From Diphasiastrum complanatum (lineage: Eukaryota; Streptophyta; Lycopodiopsida; Lycopodiales; Lycopodiaceae): 64,000 bases of DNA. The notes beneath the pieces are model-generated. The model made no database searches. It was not told where the DNA came from and worked only from the letters and a program-made list of their open reading frames with translations. The stretch spans positions 1-64,000 of the forward strand of contig MU831890.1 of the NCBI GenBank assembly GCA_029204225.1. The letters are read 5' to 3'. A program made the translations under genes and the position numbers. Numbering within the stretch: position 1 is the first letter of the stretch; each line of letters starts with the position of its first letter. Shown here in pieces: positions 32,032 through 43,645 of this stretch.

Positions 32032-33664
32032 AATTGTCAAATGCATCTGATTTCTTCTTCAAGAAGTAGATCCACGTCTTACGTGACATATCATCAATAA
32101 AGGTCATGAACTAGAAGGCTTTACCTAAGGACATAATCCTCATAGGCCCGCATAAATCTGTGTGGATTAAATCTAGGATGTTCTTTGCTCTTGCAACACC
32201 ACCTTTATTGAACTTCTCTCAATGCTCCTTCCCATATACACATGATTCGCACATCAATTTCAAGTGGTCTTCTATAGTAGGCAATCTTGTCACCATCTCC
32301 AATTTTCTCATCAAACCGAGGCTTCCTAAGTTCAAGTGACCAAGCCTCTTATGCCACAACTCAGTTTGCGATGGAATGGACGAGACAAATCTATGTTGTC
32401 CCTTGATTGTAGCATTCAACTTGCACAATTTGGTATTGGGCTCCCTTATTCTATCCGCAATAACTTTGAACTTTTGGAACACATTCTTCACAAAGCAACG
32501 ATCACGGGCAAATTCTACTTTCAACTTTTGATCAGTAATGACTCTAACAGAAAGTAGATTTTTCTTCAAACTTGGTACGTAAAGTACCTCCCTGATCATC
32601 CTGATTTTGCCATCAGGTAGTTGGATTGAAATGGTGCCTATCCCCTTGATCTTGCACACATCACCATTTGCTTGTGAAACGGACGTTCCATCATCCAATA
32701 CTTTCAAGCTACTGAACCAATTCTTGTTACCTGTCATGTGTCTTGTGGCTCCCGAGTCAATATACCACGCTTGATCATCTTGATTAGATGATAATGCAGA
32801 TATGAAGATGCTAGAGTCTTCAATCTCACCCTCATCGACAAGGTTACCTACTTGCTTTGGTTTCCCCTTGTCTTGTTCCGCCAGGAATTTGCGACATTCA
32901 CTCTTCCAATGGCCCTTTTTACCACAATAAAAGCATTTGTCTTTCTTCTTGGTCTTATTGGAAGATCCCTCATCCTCCTGCGACTTGGCAAATTGCTATT
33001 TAGACTTCTTCTTGCCCTTGCCCTTGCCCTGTTTTTGGCATGTCGCAAGTACCTGATCGTCAGTATTTTGACGTCTAGCTTTCACCATTTCTCGCCGTTG
33101 CTCTTCCTGCATCAAGATTCCTATGAGCTCGTCAAAGGTTGGCAATCTTTCTCTTGATGCTATTCTGCTCACGAAAATCTGATAGGGTTCTGCAATGCCA
33201 CACAATGCATTGTGCACTAGATCCACATCACGTATGCGCTCACCAATAGAATGTAGTTCATCCCTCATTGTCTTGATTCTGGTCATGTACGTCCGAATGT
33301 GCTCTCCTTGATCCATTCGAACACTATTCAGCTTTGACTTCAGAAACATGAATCTTGACGGATTTGACGTCTTGAACTATTCCTTTAACAAATCCCATGC
33401 CTGTCTGGGTGTAACAACATCACAAATGTGGGTGATGATGTGATCCTTCACTGACAAGTTAATGAAGGTCAAAGCTTTCCTCATCTTTTTGTCGAACACT
33501 TTGATATCCGCTTCATTTGACAGCCTTCTCTCATCACCTGTGACCACTTCCCACACGTCTTTTTTCATCAGTATGTTTTTCATTTTGAATTTCCACACTG
33601 CATAGTTGGAAATCCCGTCCAATTTGCTACTTTCACTCAAAATCGACTCTCCCATGTTTGTCAT
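32032..33664 (-). pseudogene. Copia-3 gag-protease-integrase(start)
   Basis: Gag begins MTNMGESILSESSKLDG at 33664 (through 33377), continues after a shift to 32996, and has an intact CCHC knuckle (CFYCGKKGHWKSEC, about 32937) in a third frame. Protease reads [14 protein letters not shown] (about 32760) with the normal DSGAT site. A long frame to 32219 covers the protease-integrase linker with ELWHKRLGHLNLGS and CESCVYGK. A further piece (about 32220-32032) has the first integrase strands (HTDLCGPM, MTFIDDMSRKTWIYFLKKK) and ends abruptly at the family A LTR fragment. RT and RNase H are absent. Order and motifs are copia. Confidence 0.88.
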
Positions 33665-34441
33665 CGCAAAACTGCTTGAAACTTCTAAAAGCAGTATGCC
33701 GAGGCCAACTGTGATGTCAGAAGTTGAAAATAATGACCTGCACTTTTTCCCTTACCAGGCCACTCGTCGCTTTTTCACCAATTTGAAAGCCAAATCGGCG
33801 TCGCCTTCTCAAATGCACTCAGTCGTCAACTCCCAACTACATGCCCAATGGAATGGTGAAATCACTTTTGGCGCACTTCAAATACTTTCTCCACTGCAAT
33901 CACTCTGTTTTCTATACCATACTTGCAGGTACAGTCCGAGTGCCCTTCGTTTGGAGGTTATAGCCTTTTGTTTGGGTCAAAACGGACAAAGGACCCAAAA
34001 ATAGGGATTTTCCTTGTTTTTGAATTGTTTCTTCACCTTGAAGAAACTTCACACTTTACTTGTGAAGAAACCCAACTCCAATTTTGGTATGAAAATTTTT
34101 TATGAAGTTGAAGGCCAAAATACACTTCAAGACCCTTCAAGACCTTTTCTACTTCATCCAATGGCCCACCACGATCTTGTGGTGCAGATCGTTCTCCGAA
34201 CAATCCATTTCGGCTGTCCATCCAATATGAGTCCAATCCTATGGTCACATGCAGTCCTGTGCGCCGAAACCCTTTCTTGTGGCCGCTATACACTTTTTGA
34301 AACTGAGTTGTTGCTCTCGTTCATCGCGCGCGAGCTCCACGCTCCTCCTTGTCTATGGCTGCGCCTCCCCAAGCTGATTTTTGCTTGATCAATCTCATTT
34401 TTGGATCGATTTGAGCACGGTTTGAGGCCTGGAGCAGGGTT

Positions 34442-34457
34442 GCCCTACTGATACCAA
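34442..34457 (-). other. Primer-binding-site-like sequence
   Basis: Minus strand TTGGTATCAGTAGGGC differs from the standard TTGGTATCAGAGC site by an altered 3' portion. It lies 780 bp upstream of Copia-3 gag and a TGTAGAGTG sequence adjoins it, so it could mark the Copia-3 5' LTR end. Confidence 0.45.
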
Positions 34458-34952
34458 GTCTGTAGAGTGTTCAATCATGAAATTCCATGGAGAAATGGTG
34501 ATTTTAGCTCAACTTGACAAAGTGGCTTTTTTCACCTTTTACCGCAAATCTACTAGGTTAACTGTCTGCAGACAAATCTCTGACATAAACCTCAGAATCT
34601 CTCCATGGCTAGTTGACAGTATAATTAGCTTCCTTCCTGTCCTTATGGCATCCAAAACAATGCACAAACAACGAAGAAATTACCAGTTATGTGTAGAAAA
34701 CCGTAACTCCAAACCGGTTTCAATTTTCAACTGGCTTCAAAATTGTCAATTTTTCACCAGATTTTTCCCTGTCTGATGTTATGCACAGGCTAATAATCTC
34801 TCTTTTGAGCTTGGCAAGCCTCTATAAACTAGAAATCGTGCACCAGTGCTTCTCTTTCCATCTTCAACCTGCCGTAAACCCCAAACTCTCAGAAGACAGT
34901 TCTCCCGAAGCTCTCTTCAACAACGACGTTGTACTGTGTACACTCCCTGTAC

Positions 34953-35235
34953 GGCTCTGATACCAACTTAGAATTTGCTTCGAACAGGAACACAGATCAT
35001 GCTACACAGTAACACAGACAGAAAACACTCTCCACAACAAGCTCACATAGCAACTATATTTCTCAAAATGAAATTACACTGTACATATAGTTGTTCACTC
35101 AGGCAACCCATGCATGACCCATGTTGCCATTGGCGGGACGCGTGTCTCGTCGACTTGCCTCGTGGCGAGGCCAACTGATCTTTATCAACTTATAGGACCC
35201 ACAATATAGTAGCACAGTGATTCTACTTTGATTCT
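34953..35235 (-). other. Second primer-binding site and possible truncated 5' LTR
   Basis: Minus strand TTGGTATCAGAGCC at 34966-34953 is a perfect primer site. The sequence to its right (about 34967-35215) contains CATATAG and could be the LTR of Copia-3 or of another lost element. No matching 3' LTR is seen in the window. The 1.3 kb between this site and gag would be an unusually long leader. Confidence 0.45.
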
Positions 35236-36054
35236 AACTGAAACTGTATTTGCTTGTTGATCAGGTTGCTTGGTTGCATTCTTCGCTTGGAGAATTCGGC
35301 AATCCTTGATCTTATGGTTATTGCGCTTGCAATAAACATCTTCTTCTTTGACTGTGGATCTGATGATTGTCCTTGACTTTGAGTCAGCTTCTGATTTGTT
35401 GCAGTCTTCTTGGAGCTTTTCTACTTCTGTCGCTTAGAGCTTTTGTTGACATATAGAGTATGAGAGGAGGAAGTAGACAAAGTGTCTTGACTTTTTCTGT
35501 AGTCTTCTTGCAACAACACAATGATAACTCTAGTAAGAGTTAAATCTGAGTGTGTCGATATGATCATCACCCAGTTCTCATATGTAGAGGGCAAGCTTGA
35601 AAGCAATGTCATAATTGCATCTTGATCGTCTATGACTGATCCGACAGCGACCATCTGTTGCAAGAGACTTAAACTGGTTAATGCGACTCTGAAGAAAGTC
35701 ACCATTAGGCATCTTGAATGTAAAGAATTTCCTTCGTTGATGTAACTTAGTAGTTATGTCCCTCACTTCATGTAGTGAGTTCAGGATGTCCCAAACTTCT
35801 TTTAAAGTGTTGGCTTCAGCTATGTGTCCAATCTGTGTATATGATATATTGAGGATAATAAGCGCGAGAGCTTTACCATCCTTCAATTTCCACTTTGAGT
35901 CTTCTGTGTCGTCTTCAGGTTTTACTTCTATACCTGTAACAATATCCCATAACTCGTTGGCTATCAGCAAGGTCTTCATCTTAAATCTTAACAAATGATA
36001 ATTGGATCCATTCAGTTTGTCTGCGATAAGACCAACTTTACTTTGAGAATCCAT
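35236..36054 (-). pseudogene. Copia-4 gag (family A)
   Basis: Gag starts MDSQSKVGLIADKLNGSNYH at 36054 with the copia gag core (TLKEVWDILNSLHEVRD, RRKFFTFKMPNGDF), shifts frame near 35640 (VIDDQDAIMTLLSSLPSTYE), and ends with a degenerate knuckle YCKRNNHKIKDC near 35330. Nothing of pol follows. At about 35236 the sequence changes to the unrelated LTR-like segment. Similar gag pieces occur at 40445-40807. Confidence 0.85.
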
Positions 36055-36518
36055 CTTGAACTTAGTCTGTCGATTGTATCGATGACGCTAAGATGTAGTG
36101 ATGCCAACAATAGGAAATCAATTCTCTGATATTGAAAGGATGAAAGGAATTGAAGAATATGATATCAATCTGATGTCGTGAAAGATATCAAGTATAAGAG
36201 CTTTTCGCTCTGATATCGAATTAGTATTAGGCCCTGATAGAGATCACAAGTCTGATATCGTGAAGGTTCAAATAAAGAAGTAGTGATCTAGCACTGATAC
36301 TATGATAGTATATTCTAATATCAAATTAGAATGCTCTGATACCATGTCGAAAATAGATGAGTAATAGAATGCGAAAACTTCCTACTTCCAATGCATGACT
36401 ACGCCTATAAAAAATTGAACAAAATAGCAGTGATGGAAATCACGTCCAATCTTTAGCAACTAACTTTCACTAGATACTAAGTGATTACGTAGCCAAACAT
36501 AAAGTATTGAATTCTCAG
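36055..36518 (-). mobile_element. Copia-4 leader, primer site and LTR end (family A)
   Basis: The primer site TGGTATCAGAGC lies at 36344-36333 and the LTR end TTTTCGACA immediately beside it. 36345-36518 is nearly the reverse complement of 44448-44621, the end of the family A LTR, and breaks off at GAATTCTCAG. The leader (36110-36332) contains at least four CTCTGATAT(C/T)- or TCTGATATCG-type motifs. Confidence 0.85.
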
Positions 36519-37949
36519 GTAGGAAGATCAAAGTCCTAAGATCAGATAGTGGAGGTGAGTACAAGTCTAATGACTTCAATGATCTTTGTGATCAATGTGG
36601 GATTAAAAGACAATTTACGCAAGCTCATACTCCTGCTCTCAATGGTGTAGTTGAGCTCAAGAATCGTACAATTGTGGAAAGTGCCAGATCTATGCTAGCT
36701 GAGATGAAACTACCAAAAGATTTTTGGTCAAAAGCATGCAGTACGACAGTCTGTCTTCAAAATAGAACTCTTACCATTGCCATACCAGAGATAACACCTG
36801 AGGAAGCATTCACGAAGAAGAAGCCAAAGGTGAACCACTTGCGAATCTTTGGATGTAAGGCCTTTGTACACATTCCTAAGGAAGAGAGACGTAAACTTGA
36901 TGTGAAAGCTATCAAATGTATATTCCTAGGATATGATGATCGTGTAAAGGGCTATAGATGTTTTGATCCAGTGGAAAACAAAATCCATGTAAGTCGTGAT
37001 GTTATCTTTGGTGAATCCAAGATGTAAGAAGACGAGGATGCTGAGAAGATAGACACATTCAGTGGGAAAGATGGTATAGTGAGGATACCTCCTGATGATG
37101 ATCCATTCATTGACCTTCCAAGTGATGAACATGAGGATACATCTCAAGATACTACTACTCAACCTCTATAGATAGGTTGGAGAGGTAGAGACAAACCTTT
37201 TGGTGCAAGAAGAATTGAAGTTGCGGGAGACAAACGCAAGGAGAAGGATGTACCGTGGGATACATTTTCACCAGGAAGCCGATCACCTGACAAGAAGCTT
37301 CGTAAGTGGTTTGAGGGATTGTTGGAGAGCCGCGACATGGATGACTTTCCAGGATCATCTAGCCATGGAGAGCTACAAAGATCAACAAGAGAGAAGACAC
37401 AACCTGAAAGGTATGAAGCAAATTACGCTCTCTTATCTAGCATTATTCAACCTTCGACTTATGGTGAAGCGAAGGATGATGACATTTGGGTCAAGGCCAT
37501 GGGAGAGGAGATGGAGTCAATTGCTAAACATAGCACATGGGACTTAGTAGAACCACCAGTTGGCAAGAAACCCATTGGTTGCAAATGGGTATACAGGACT
37601 AAGTACCATGCAGATGGAAGTATAGCAAAGCACAAGGCAAGATTGGTGATCAAAGGGTATGCACAAAGTAAACACATTGACTATGAGGAGACCTTTGTGC
37701 CAGTATGTAAGTGGAATACTCTATGTCTACTTGTTGCTTTAGCTTCACATTTTGGTTGGCCTTTGCATCAGATGGATGTGATATTTGCTTTTCTAAATGG
37801 TGAGTTAGAAGAAGAGGTGTTCATGGATCAACTTAAAGGCTTTGTATCAAAGGGACAGGAAAATAAAGTATGTCGCTTGAAGAAATCACTTTATGGTCTT
37901 AAATAGGCACCACGTGTGTGATATAGCAGGAGTGATGCCTACTTTTCTA
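36519..37949 (+). pseudogene. Copia-5 integrase-RT fragment
   Basis: The frame starts inside integrase (KVLRSDSGGEYKSNDF, then PALNGVVELKNRTIVE, ARSMLAEMKLPKDFW) and runs through the post-core LRIFGCKAFVHIPKEERRKL to a stop at 37027. After shifts, the RT N-terminus follows from 37319 (WVKAMGEEMESI, KPIGCKWVYRTKYHADG, KARLVIKGYAQ, HQMDVIFAFLNGELEEEVFM, VCRLKKSLYGLK then stop, APRV-stop-YSRSDAYF). It ends at about 37949, where the opposite-strand Copia-6 RT begins. No LTRs are attached. Both ends are cut inside domains. Confidence 0.88.
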
Positions 37950-40807
37950 TGGATTTAAATTCCAAGACAGAAGTGAGCTTCGCCCAGATCAGTCATGTCG
38001 AATTCTGAGAACAACATCTGTTTTGCATCCTTGACTATTTTGGTATTGTTGCTGAAGAGCAATGTATCATCAACGTACAAGGTGATGATAATGAAGGATT
38101 GCTACACTGACCTTGAATAAACATTGCAATCAGCAGTGCTTGGTTTGAACCGTACAATGCTTTGTGGAGTTTACAGACATGATTCTTCATGCCTTCCAAA
38201 ACGTATCCTTCGGGCTGGATCATGTAGATATCTTCTTGTATGACTCCGTTCAGATAGGCTGTTTGTACATCAAGTTGATGTACTTCGAGGTCGGCAGCTA
38301 CAGCATAAGACAAGAGCATTTGAATCGACGAATGTTTGACGACTAGACTAAAAGTCTCACTATAGTCGACATTCGATATCTGGGTGAATCCTCATGCTAC
38401 TAGTCTAGCCTTCCTTCGATCAATTGCTCCGTTGGCATTACGTTTGATCTTAAAGATCCATTTGCAATCAATAATATTGCAACCAATAGGAGCTTTGACT
38501 AATGACCATGTTTGATTCTTGATCAGAGAGGAATACTCTCTGTCCATGGCTTCTCTCCAGAGATTAGAGTCTGGTTGGCTGAGTGCCTCTTCGACTGTCG
38601 TCGGTTCTTGCATTAAGAGACAGGCAGACTCGGGAGTATACCTTGTGGGCTGTGTGCGCACTCGATTTGATCTTCTGGGATGATTCAACTGATGAACCGC
38701 TCCTGGGACTTGTTGCTGGGTAGCAGCAACATCTTCAATTGATTCGTTGTCTCGAAGTGAGTCGACAATAGACACACCTGAGCCAGAAGCTCGGACTATC
38801 GTGTCAATGGCAGGAGATGTAGGTTCTTCTTGAGCAGTATCCTTGCCTTTGAGGTCGACGAATTGATCCTCGATAAAGACTTTATCCCGGCTATACAAGA
38901 TTTGTTGGGTATCAGGATCGTACAGCTTGTAGGTGTTATCAGACGAAGTATATCCGATCAGGATGGTCTTGAGACCTTGGAAGCCCAGTTTCTTCCTTGT
39001 GTCTTTTGGGATCTGCACGTAGGCAATGCACTCGAACACTCTTAGGTTCTTCAAAGAAGGCTTAGAGCCTGTCGTGGGGTGTCTTCTCTGAGGAGGCCTT
39101 GGTCGAACATCTGTTCTAGACGTAAGCTGCAGTGGAGACAGCTTCAGCCCAGAATCTCTTGGGCAATGATGCATGTGATAGCATACACTTAGCAGATTCG
39201 ACCAAAGTATGGTTCTTCCTCTCAGCTAAGCCATTAGACTGAGGACTGTAAGGAGTGATGAATTGCTGCTCAATGCCTTGGCTTTGGCAGTACTCCTTAA
39301 ACTTGACAGAGATATATTCTCCACCGTTGTCTGACCATAGGGCCTTGATCGTCCTTTCAGTCTCCTTTTCTACATGCTCCTTGAAGATTTTGAAGCAGTT
39401 GAAGGCTTCTGCTTTCTTCTTTATGAAATACACCATCGTTCTTCTGGAGAATTCGTCAATAAAGGTTATAAAATACTTGGCATCCTTCAATGAAGGATTT
39501 TTCATCGGGCCACAATTACCTAAACGTACAATGTCTAGCAATCCTCTAGCAACATGCTGATGGCTTGACTTAAATGATTTCCTAGTTTGTTTACCAACTA
39601 GATAGTCTTGATAGAGAGGTAACTCGACTTTTTTGCGAGGATAGTCGAGATCAAGAACAATAGATTGTCTAGACATTTGTTGTACAACAGTATGATTTAG
39701 ATGACCAATTCTATAATGCCAAAGTAAACCTTTATTTGAATGAATTGAAGTACTGAGAGCCTGACTAGAGGCAGAAAAGCAATGACTCAACTTATACAAA
39801 TATCCATGCCTCTTTTCGAGTGCTAGGATCTTGCATGTCCTATCAACTACTTTACACTGATCACATTCAAATTCTACTCTGTGTCCTAGATCTGTGATTC
39901 TGCTTACAGAGAGTAGATTCGTAGATAACTTTGGTACATACAGGACTTTAGAGAGTAGCTTAGACTGATCATTTGCAAAGCATAATCTTACAGTGCCTTC
40001 ACCTTTAATAGTTTGTGTGCTATTGTCGCCAAGGTGAACAAATTTTTGGGTACTGTTAGGTGTATAGGACTCAAAACAGCCAATTAGACTAGTCATGTGC
40101 TGAGTGGCTCCGAAATCCAGGAACCAAGAACTATCGCCAAATGCTCCTTGATGGTTGGTCATGAAGGCATCATGATCCATTTCTTGAATAGACTGTGGAA
40201 CTTCTGCAACTACATTCGTCACTTGATTCGACTGTCCTTTGCTGTTGTTCTTCGCTTGAAGTATGCGGTAGTCTTGTATTTTGTGGTTGTTTTGTTTGCA
40301 ATATCTACAGAACAGTTTCTTCTTTGTCCTCGAATTCGATTGTTCCTTGTGCTAAGTTGGTTTCTGGTCTGGCTTTGATTGTTTTGAGTCTTTCTTCTTC
40401 TGCTTTGTCGTGCTCTTGTTGGCGTACAAGGCATGAGAATCAGCTCAGGAACTCGAGGCTTCGTTCCTTCGCGTGTCTTCCTGCAACAACATAGTAATGA
40501 CTCTCGAAAGAGTCAATTCTAGATGAGTCACGATGATCATCACCCAGCTGTCGTAAGAACATGGCAAGCTTGTAAGCAATTGCATCACTGTGTCTTGATC
40601 GTCTATGACAAATCCGACAGCGGCCATTTATCTTAGCAGGTTCTTGAATTAATTAATGTGATTATGCAGAGAATCACCATTCGTCATCTTGAGGGAGTAG
40701 AATTTCTTCCTGAGATGTAGCTTAAAAGTTATATCTCGCACTTTGTATAGTGTACTCAAGATGTCCCAGACTTCTTTCAATGTCGTCAAGCCTTGAAGAC
40801 CTCTATT
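37950..40807 (-). pseudogene. Copia-6 gag-to-RT remnant (family A)
   Basis: Reading leftwards: a gag core (LKEVWDILSTLYKVRDITFK, then VIDDQDTVMQLLTSLP) from about 40807 to 40445, a zinc-knuckle region near 40300, then a 368-residue frame (40222-39116). That frame has protease WFLDFGATQHMT (Phe replaces the catalytic-triad Ser), LLWHYRIGHLNH, integrase YFITFIDEFSRRTMVYF, WSDNGGEYISVKF and PYSPQSNGLAERKNHTLVE. After a frameshift, 39174-38392 covers the post-core and linker to RT (DCKWIFKIKRNANG, RKARLVA). A further piece (38319-38035) has HQLDVQTAYLNGVIQEDIYM, and EFDMTDLGEAHFCLGI ends at 37955. Thumb and RNase H are missing. Confidence 0.88.
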
Positions 40808-42150
40808 CTTGTCATAAAGCATTACTATGGCATCATCGCTTAGGACACTTGAATTATGCATATGTTTTGAGCATGTCCAAACAATCCATGGTTTTTGATC
40901 TCGACTATCCTTCTGGTAAGGTCGATCTCTCTGTCTATCATAGCTGCATCTTTGGAAAGCAGACTAGGATTCCTTTTAGATCGAGTCATAGGCATGCAAC
41001 AAAAGTTCTGTTAGATGTTACCTATATTCAGAACCGATATCCTACTAAATGTCTCTTGGACAAAACACCATTCAAAGTTTGGACAGGTAGTTGATAATCG
41101 CAAATGAATTTTCAAAGTCAATTACAATGCATATGGAAGCACCAACAAGAGAAAGGCACGACTTGTCGCCAGAGGATTTTCTCAGGTATACAACATCGAT
41201 TACACTGAGACCTTCAGTCCAGTAGTCAAGCATTCTTTTATTCGACTTTTGCTATCATTTGCCGCAGTAGCAGATTTGGAAATGCATTAAATGGATGTAC
41301 AGACAGCATATCTCAATGGAGTTATTGAAGAAGACATTTACATGGTGCAACCCGAAGGTTATATTATCGAGGGTAAACACAATCATGTGTGTAAACTCCA
41401 TAAGGCACTTTATGTCTTGAAGCAATCTGCTTGAGCATGGTTTCAAAGGACCAATACTTTCCTTATTGATCACGGCTACACACCTAGCTCTTCATATTCA
41501 AATGTTTACTTCAAAGCAGTGTAGAAGTCTTTTATCATTATCACTCTATATGTGGATGGTACATTGCTTTTCAGCATAAGTACCAATCTGATATAAGAAG
41601 GCAAGACAATGTTATCTTCTAAATACGACATGACCGCCTTGGTATACAAATCCACAGAGATAGAAAACAGAAGTTGGTCTACATTACACAACAGAGGTAC
41701 ATCTACAACATGTTAGTCAATATAATCTGATTGATTGTAAGTTAGCTCTCTCACCAATGGACCCAGGTCTCAAATTGTCAAAGGACCAGTGTCCTCAAAC
41801 AATTTAAGAGTAGGAGCAGATGCGTGAGTATCCTTACCATTCTATTATAGGATCTCTTATGTAAGCAATGATCTGTACAAGGCCAGACATAGCTTTTGCA
41901 ATTAGCTCTCTCAATTAGTTTATGACTAACCCTGGTGTAACACATTGAAAGGCTCTTATCAGAGTCACGAGATATCTTCGAGCTACTATGGACTTTTGCA
42001 TTTGTTATGGAGTAGTCGAGAACGACAAACTCTTAGTGCCATTGCCTTGTCAGCCAACCCTAGATTTCATTCTAGAAGTAAGCACATTGAACTGAAGTAT
42101 CACGTTGTCAAAGCAAAGTTCTCAACGAAGAGGTCAGATTGCAGCGGGTA
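40808..42150 (+). pseudogene. Copia-7 internally deleted integrase-RT-RNase H remnant
   Basis: The frame opens with the GAG-pre-integrase box (LLWHHRLGHLNYAYVLSMSK, FGKQTRIPFRSSHRHA). It then jumps at about 41020 to post-core integrase sequence (NRYPTKCLLDKTPFKVW), an in-frame loss of most of the integrase core. RT follows with many stops: [49 protein letters not shown] (catalytic YVDD altered to YVDG) and SSKYDMTALV. RNase H ends with IALSANPRFHSRSKHIELKYH. Sequence is close to Copia-6 in the shared parts, so the two belong to one lineage. Confidence 0.85.
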
Positions 42151-42170
42151 GGTTTAATATCTTTGTCTTT

Positions 42171-43151
42171 TGGATAGGATGGAGATAACACAAGACGAAC
42201 AACAGAAGATGGATAAGATAGAGCATACTACGAAGAAGATGCATAACGACTAGCTATCATCATTGCTCGCATCTCTGCGACGGTCTTTTCCACACTATCC
42301 ATGCGAGCTTGCACAGAAGGGGAAGTACCAGCTGACGAATGGGCAGCCACTGTAGGCAGATTATGGGCAGGACTAAGCACAGGGCTGGGTGGTGGTGATG
42401 GGAGAGCAATAGGTGGACTAAGCGGAATATCAACTCTATCATCTTCCATTATGAAACTAAAACAAGACAACACAAAATCAAGCTAGAAATTGCACTGATG
42501 GTAAAATACTGAGAAAAGCAAATCTGACCCAAAACTCTTCAACTAGCAAAACAACAATAGATAGGGAAGGAGCTCTCCCTGAAATCCAAGCAAAAAATCC
42601 CCACAGAAGTGCGCTGGACTGGCAAAATTTAAATGTTGATTCCGCCTTAAAAGAAATCCCTCAAGACCTGGAAAAAGGTCAGGATTGCCTCCTCCTTCAA
42701 ATATGTGCAGAGCTGCAGCAAATGATCGCTGATTGGTGCTAAAAATTTCACCTCAAAATAGCCTCAGAACAGTTGTCTAAAGACGTTGGAAAGAGGCATA
42801 GAAAAACGCCAAGAAAACACTTGAAGGAGGGCGCTAGATCAGCGCTGGAGCTATAGGAAAGAAGTGCCCCAAAATCTCTTCGAATTTGAATCTGTTTCCC
42901 ACCTTTTCCAGCGATGGAGATAGACCACATGAGGGTGATGGAGCATCTGCAAATTTTTACCAACTTTTTCTTCTTCCAAAAAGAGTTGTTGTGGGCTCCC
43001 TCTATGCTGGAACAGCAGTGCTGGAGGCCCACCCTTCTTCTCCAATCACTCTCCCATTTTTTTCACCTCAGAAAACCTTCAAAACAAGAGAAAAATGACA
43101 ATTTTCTACACTTTCTCTTTATAGAACGAATGTTTTCTCTCTCTAGAATGA
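42171..43151 (-). pseudogene. LTR-element gag N-terminus and leader
   Basis: Upstream of a primer site lies a leader of about 700 bp and a gag-like start at 42449 (MEDDRVDIPLSPPIALPSPP). It is Pro/Ser-rich and followed by a helix MDSVEKTVAEMRAMMIASRY. Such Pro-rich, short-helix starts are usual for Ty3-type gag. The frame stops and the element is cut near 42171, where Copia-7 ends. No pol is left. Confidence 0.5.
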
Positions 43152-43165
43152 GGCTCTGATACCAA
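43152..43165 (-). other. Primer-binding site of the truncated element
   Basis: Minus strand TTGGTATCAGAGCC adjoins the LTR end (plus strand TGTCACAAGCC at 43167). Confidence 0.85.
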
Positions 43166-43166
43166 T

Positions 43167-43645
43167 TGTCACAAGCCAGTCTCTCCAAGCTCGTGAATCC
43201 TAGAAGCCGGTGTGTAGAATGAACCTCCCAACCATAGACACCCCCGCCTTGAGTCCTTCTACCTGCTATTTCTGTCAACTGGCAGATGGCATCCACCTGT
43301 GGGTGATCAGTCCACTTGGCATGTCTGGCCCCTGTGACCTGTGAATACTGGGTGACTCATAGGGTACCATCCCCATGCCCCGCCAAAGACCTGTGACCCT
43401 CTTGGACACCCCGACTACTTGTCGGCTAGCATCTCGTCACTAGCGGCTAGGGTCCCGACGATCAAGACACACCGCATCTCTGACAGCTTGTCAAGCGGCC
43501 ACACCAGGTCACTGCTCGTGACACACTGGTCCCAACTTGGGACAAATGTCCTCGTCGGTCACCGACCCTTGCCAACACTAGGCCTCAGGCGCTTTGGTAA
43601 CCGACCATGCTGAGATCATGATAAAGCCATAACTGGGCTCTAACA
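43167..43645 (-). repeat. 5' LTR of the truncated element
   Basis: 479 bp from TGTCACAAGCC to GGGCTCTAACA (TG...CA on the plus strand), GC-rich relative to its surroundings (for example many GTGACC/GGTCAC motifs). It adjoins a primer-binding site on its left and abuts the interrupted family A LTR on its right, so the insertion probably truncated that LTR. No 3' partner is in the window. Confidence 0.7.

Noticed and set aside
33606-34388. Plus-strand frames between Copia-3 gag and its primer site as a host gene
   Set aside because: They are antisense to the copia gag and leader, have no recognisable domain, and overlap each other in several frames.
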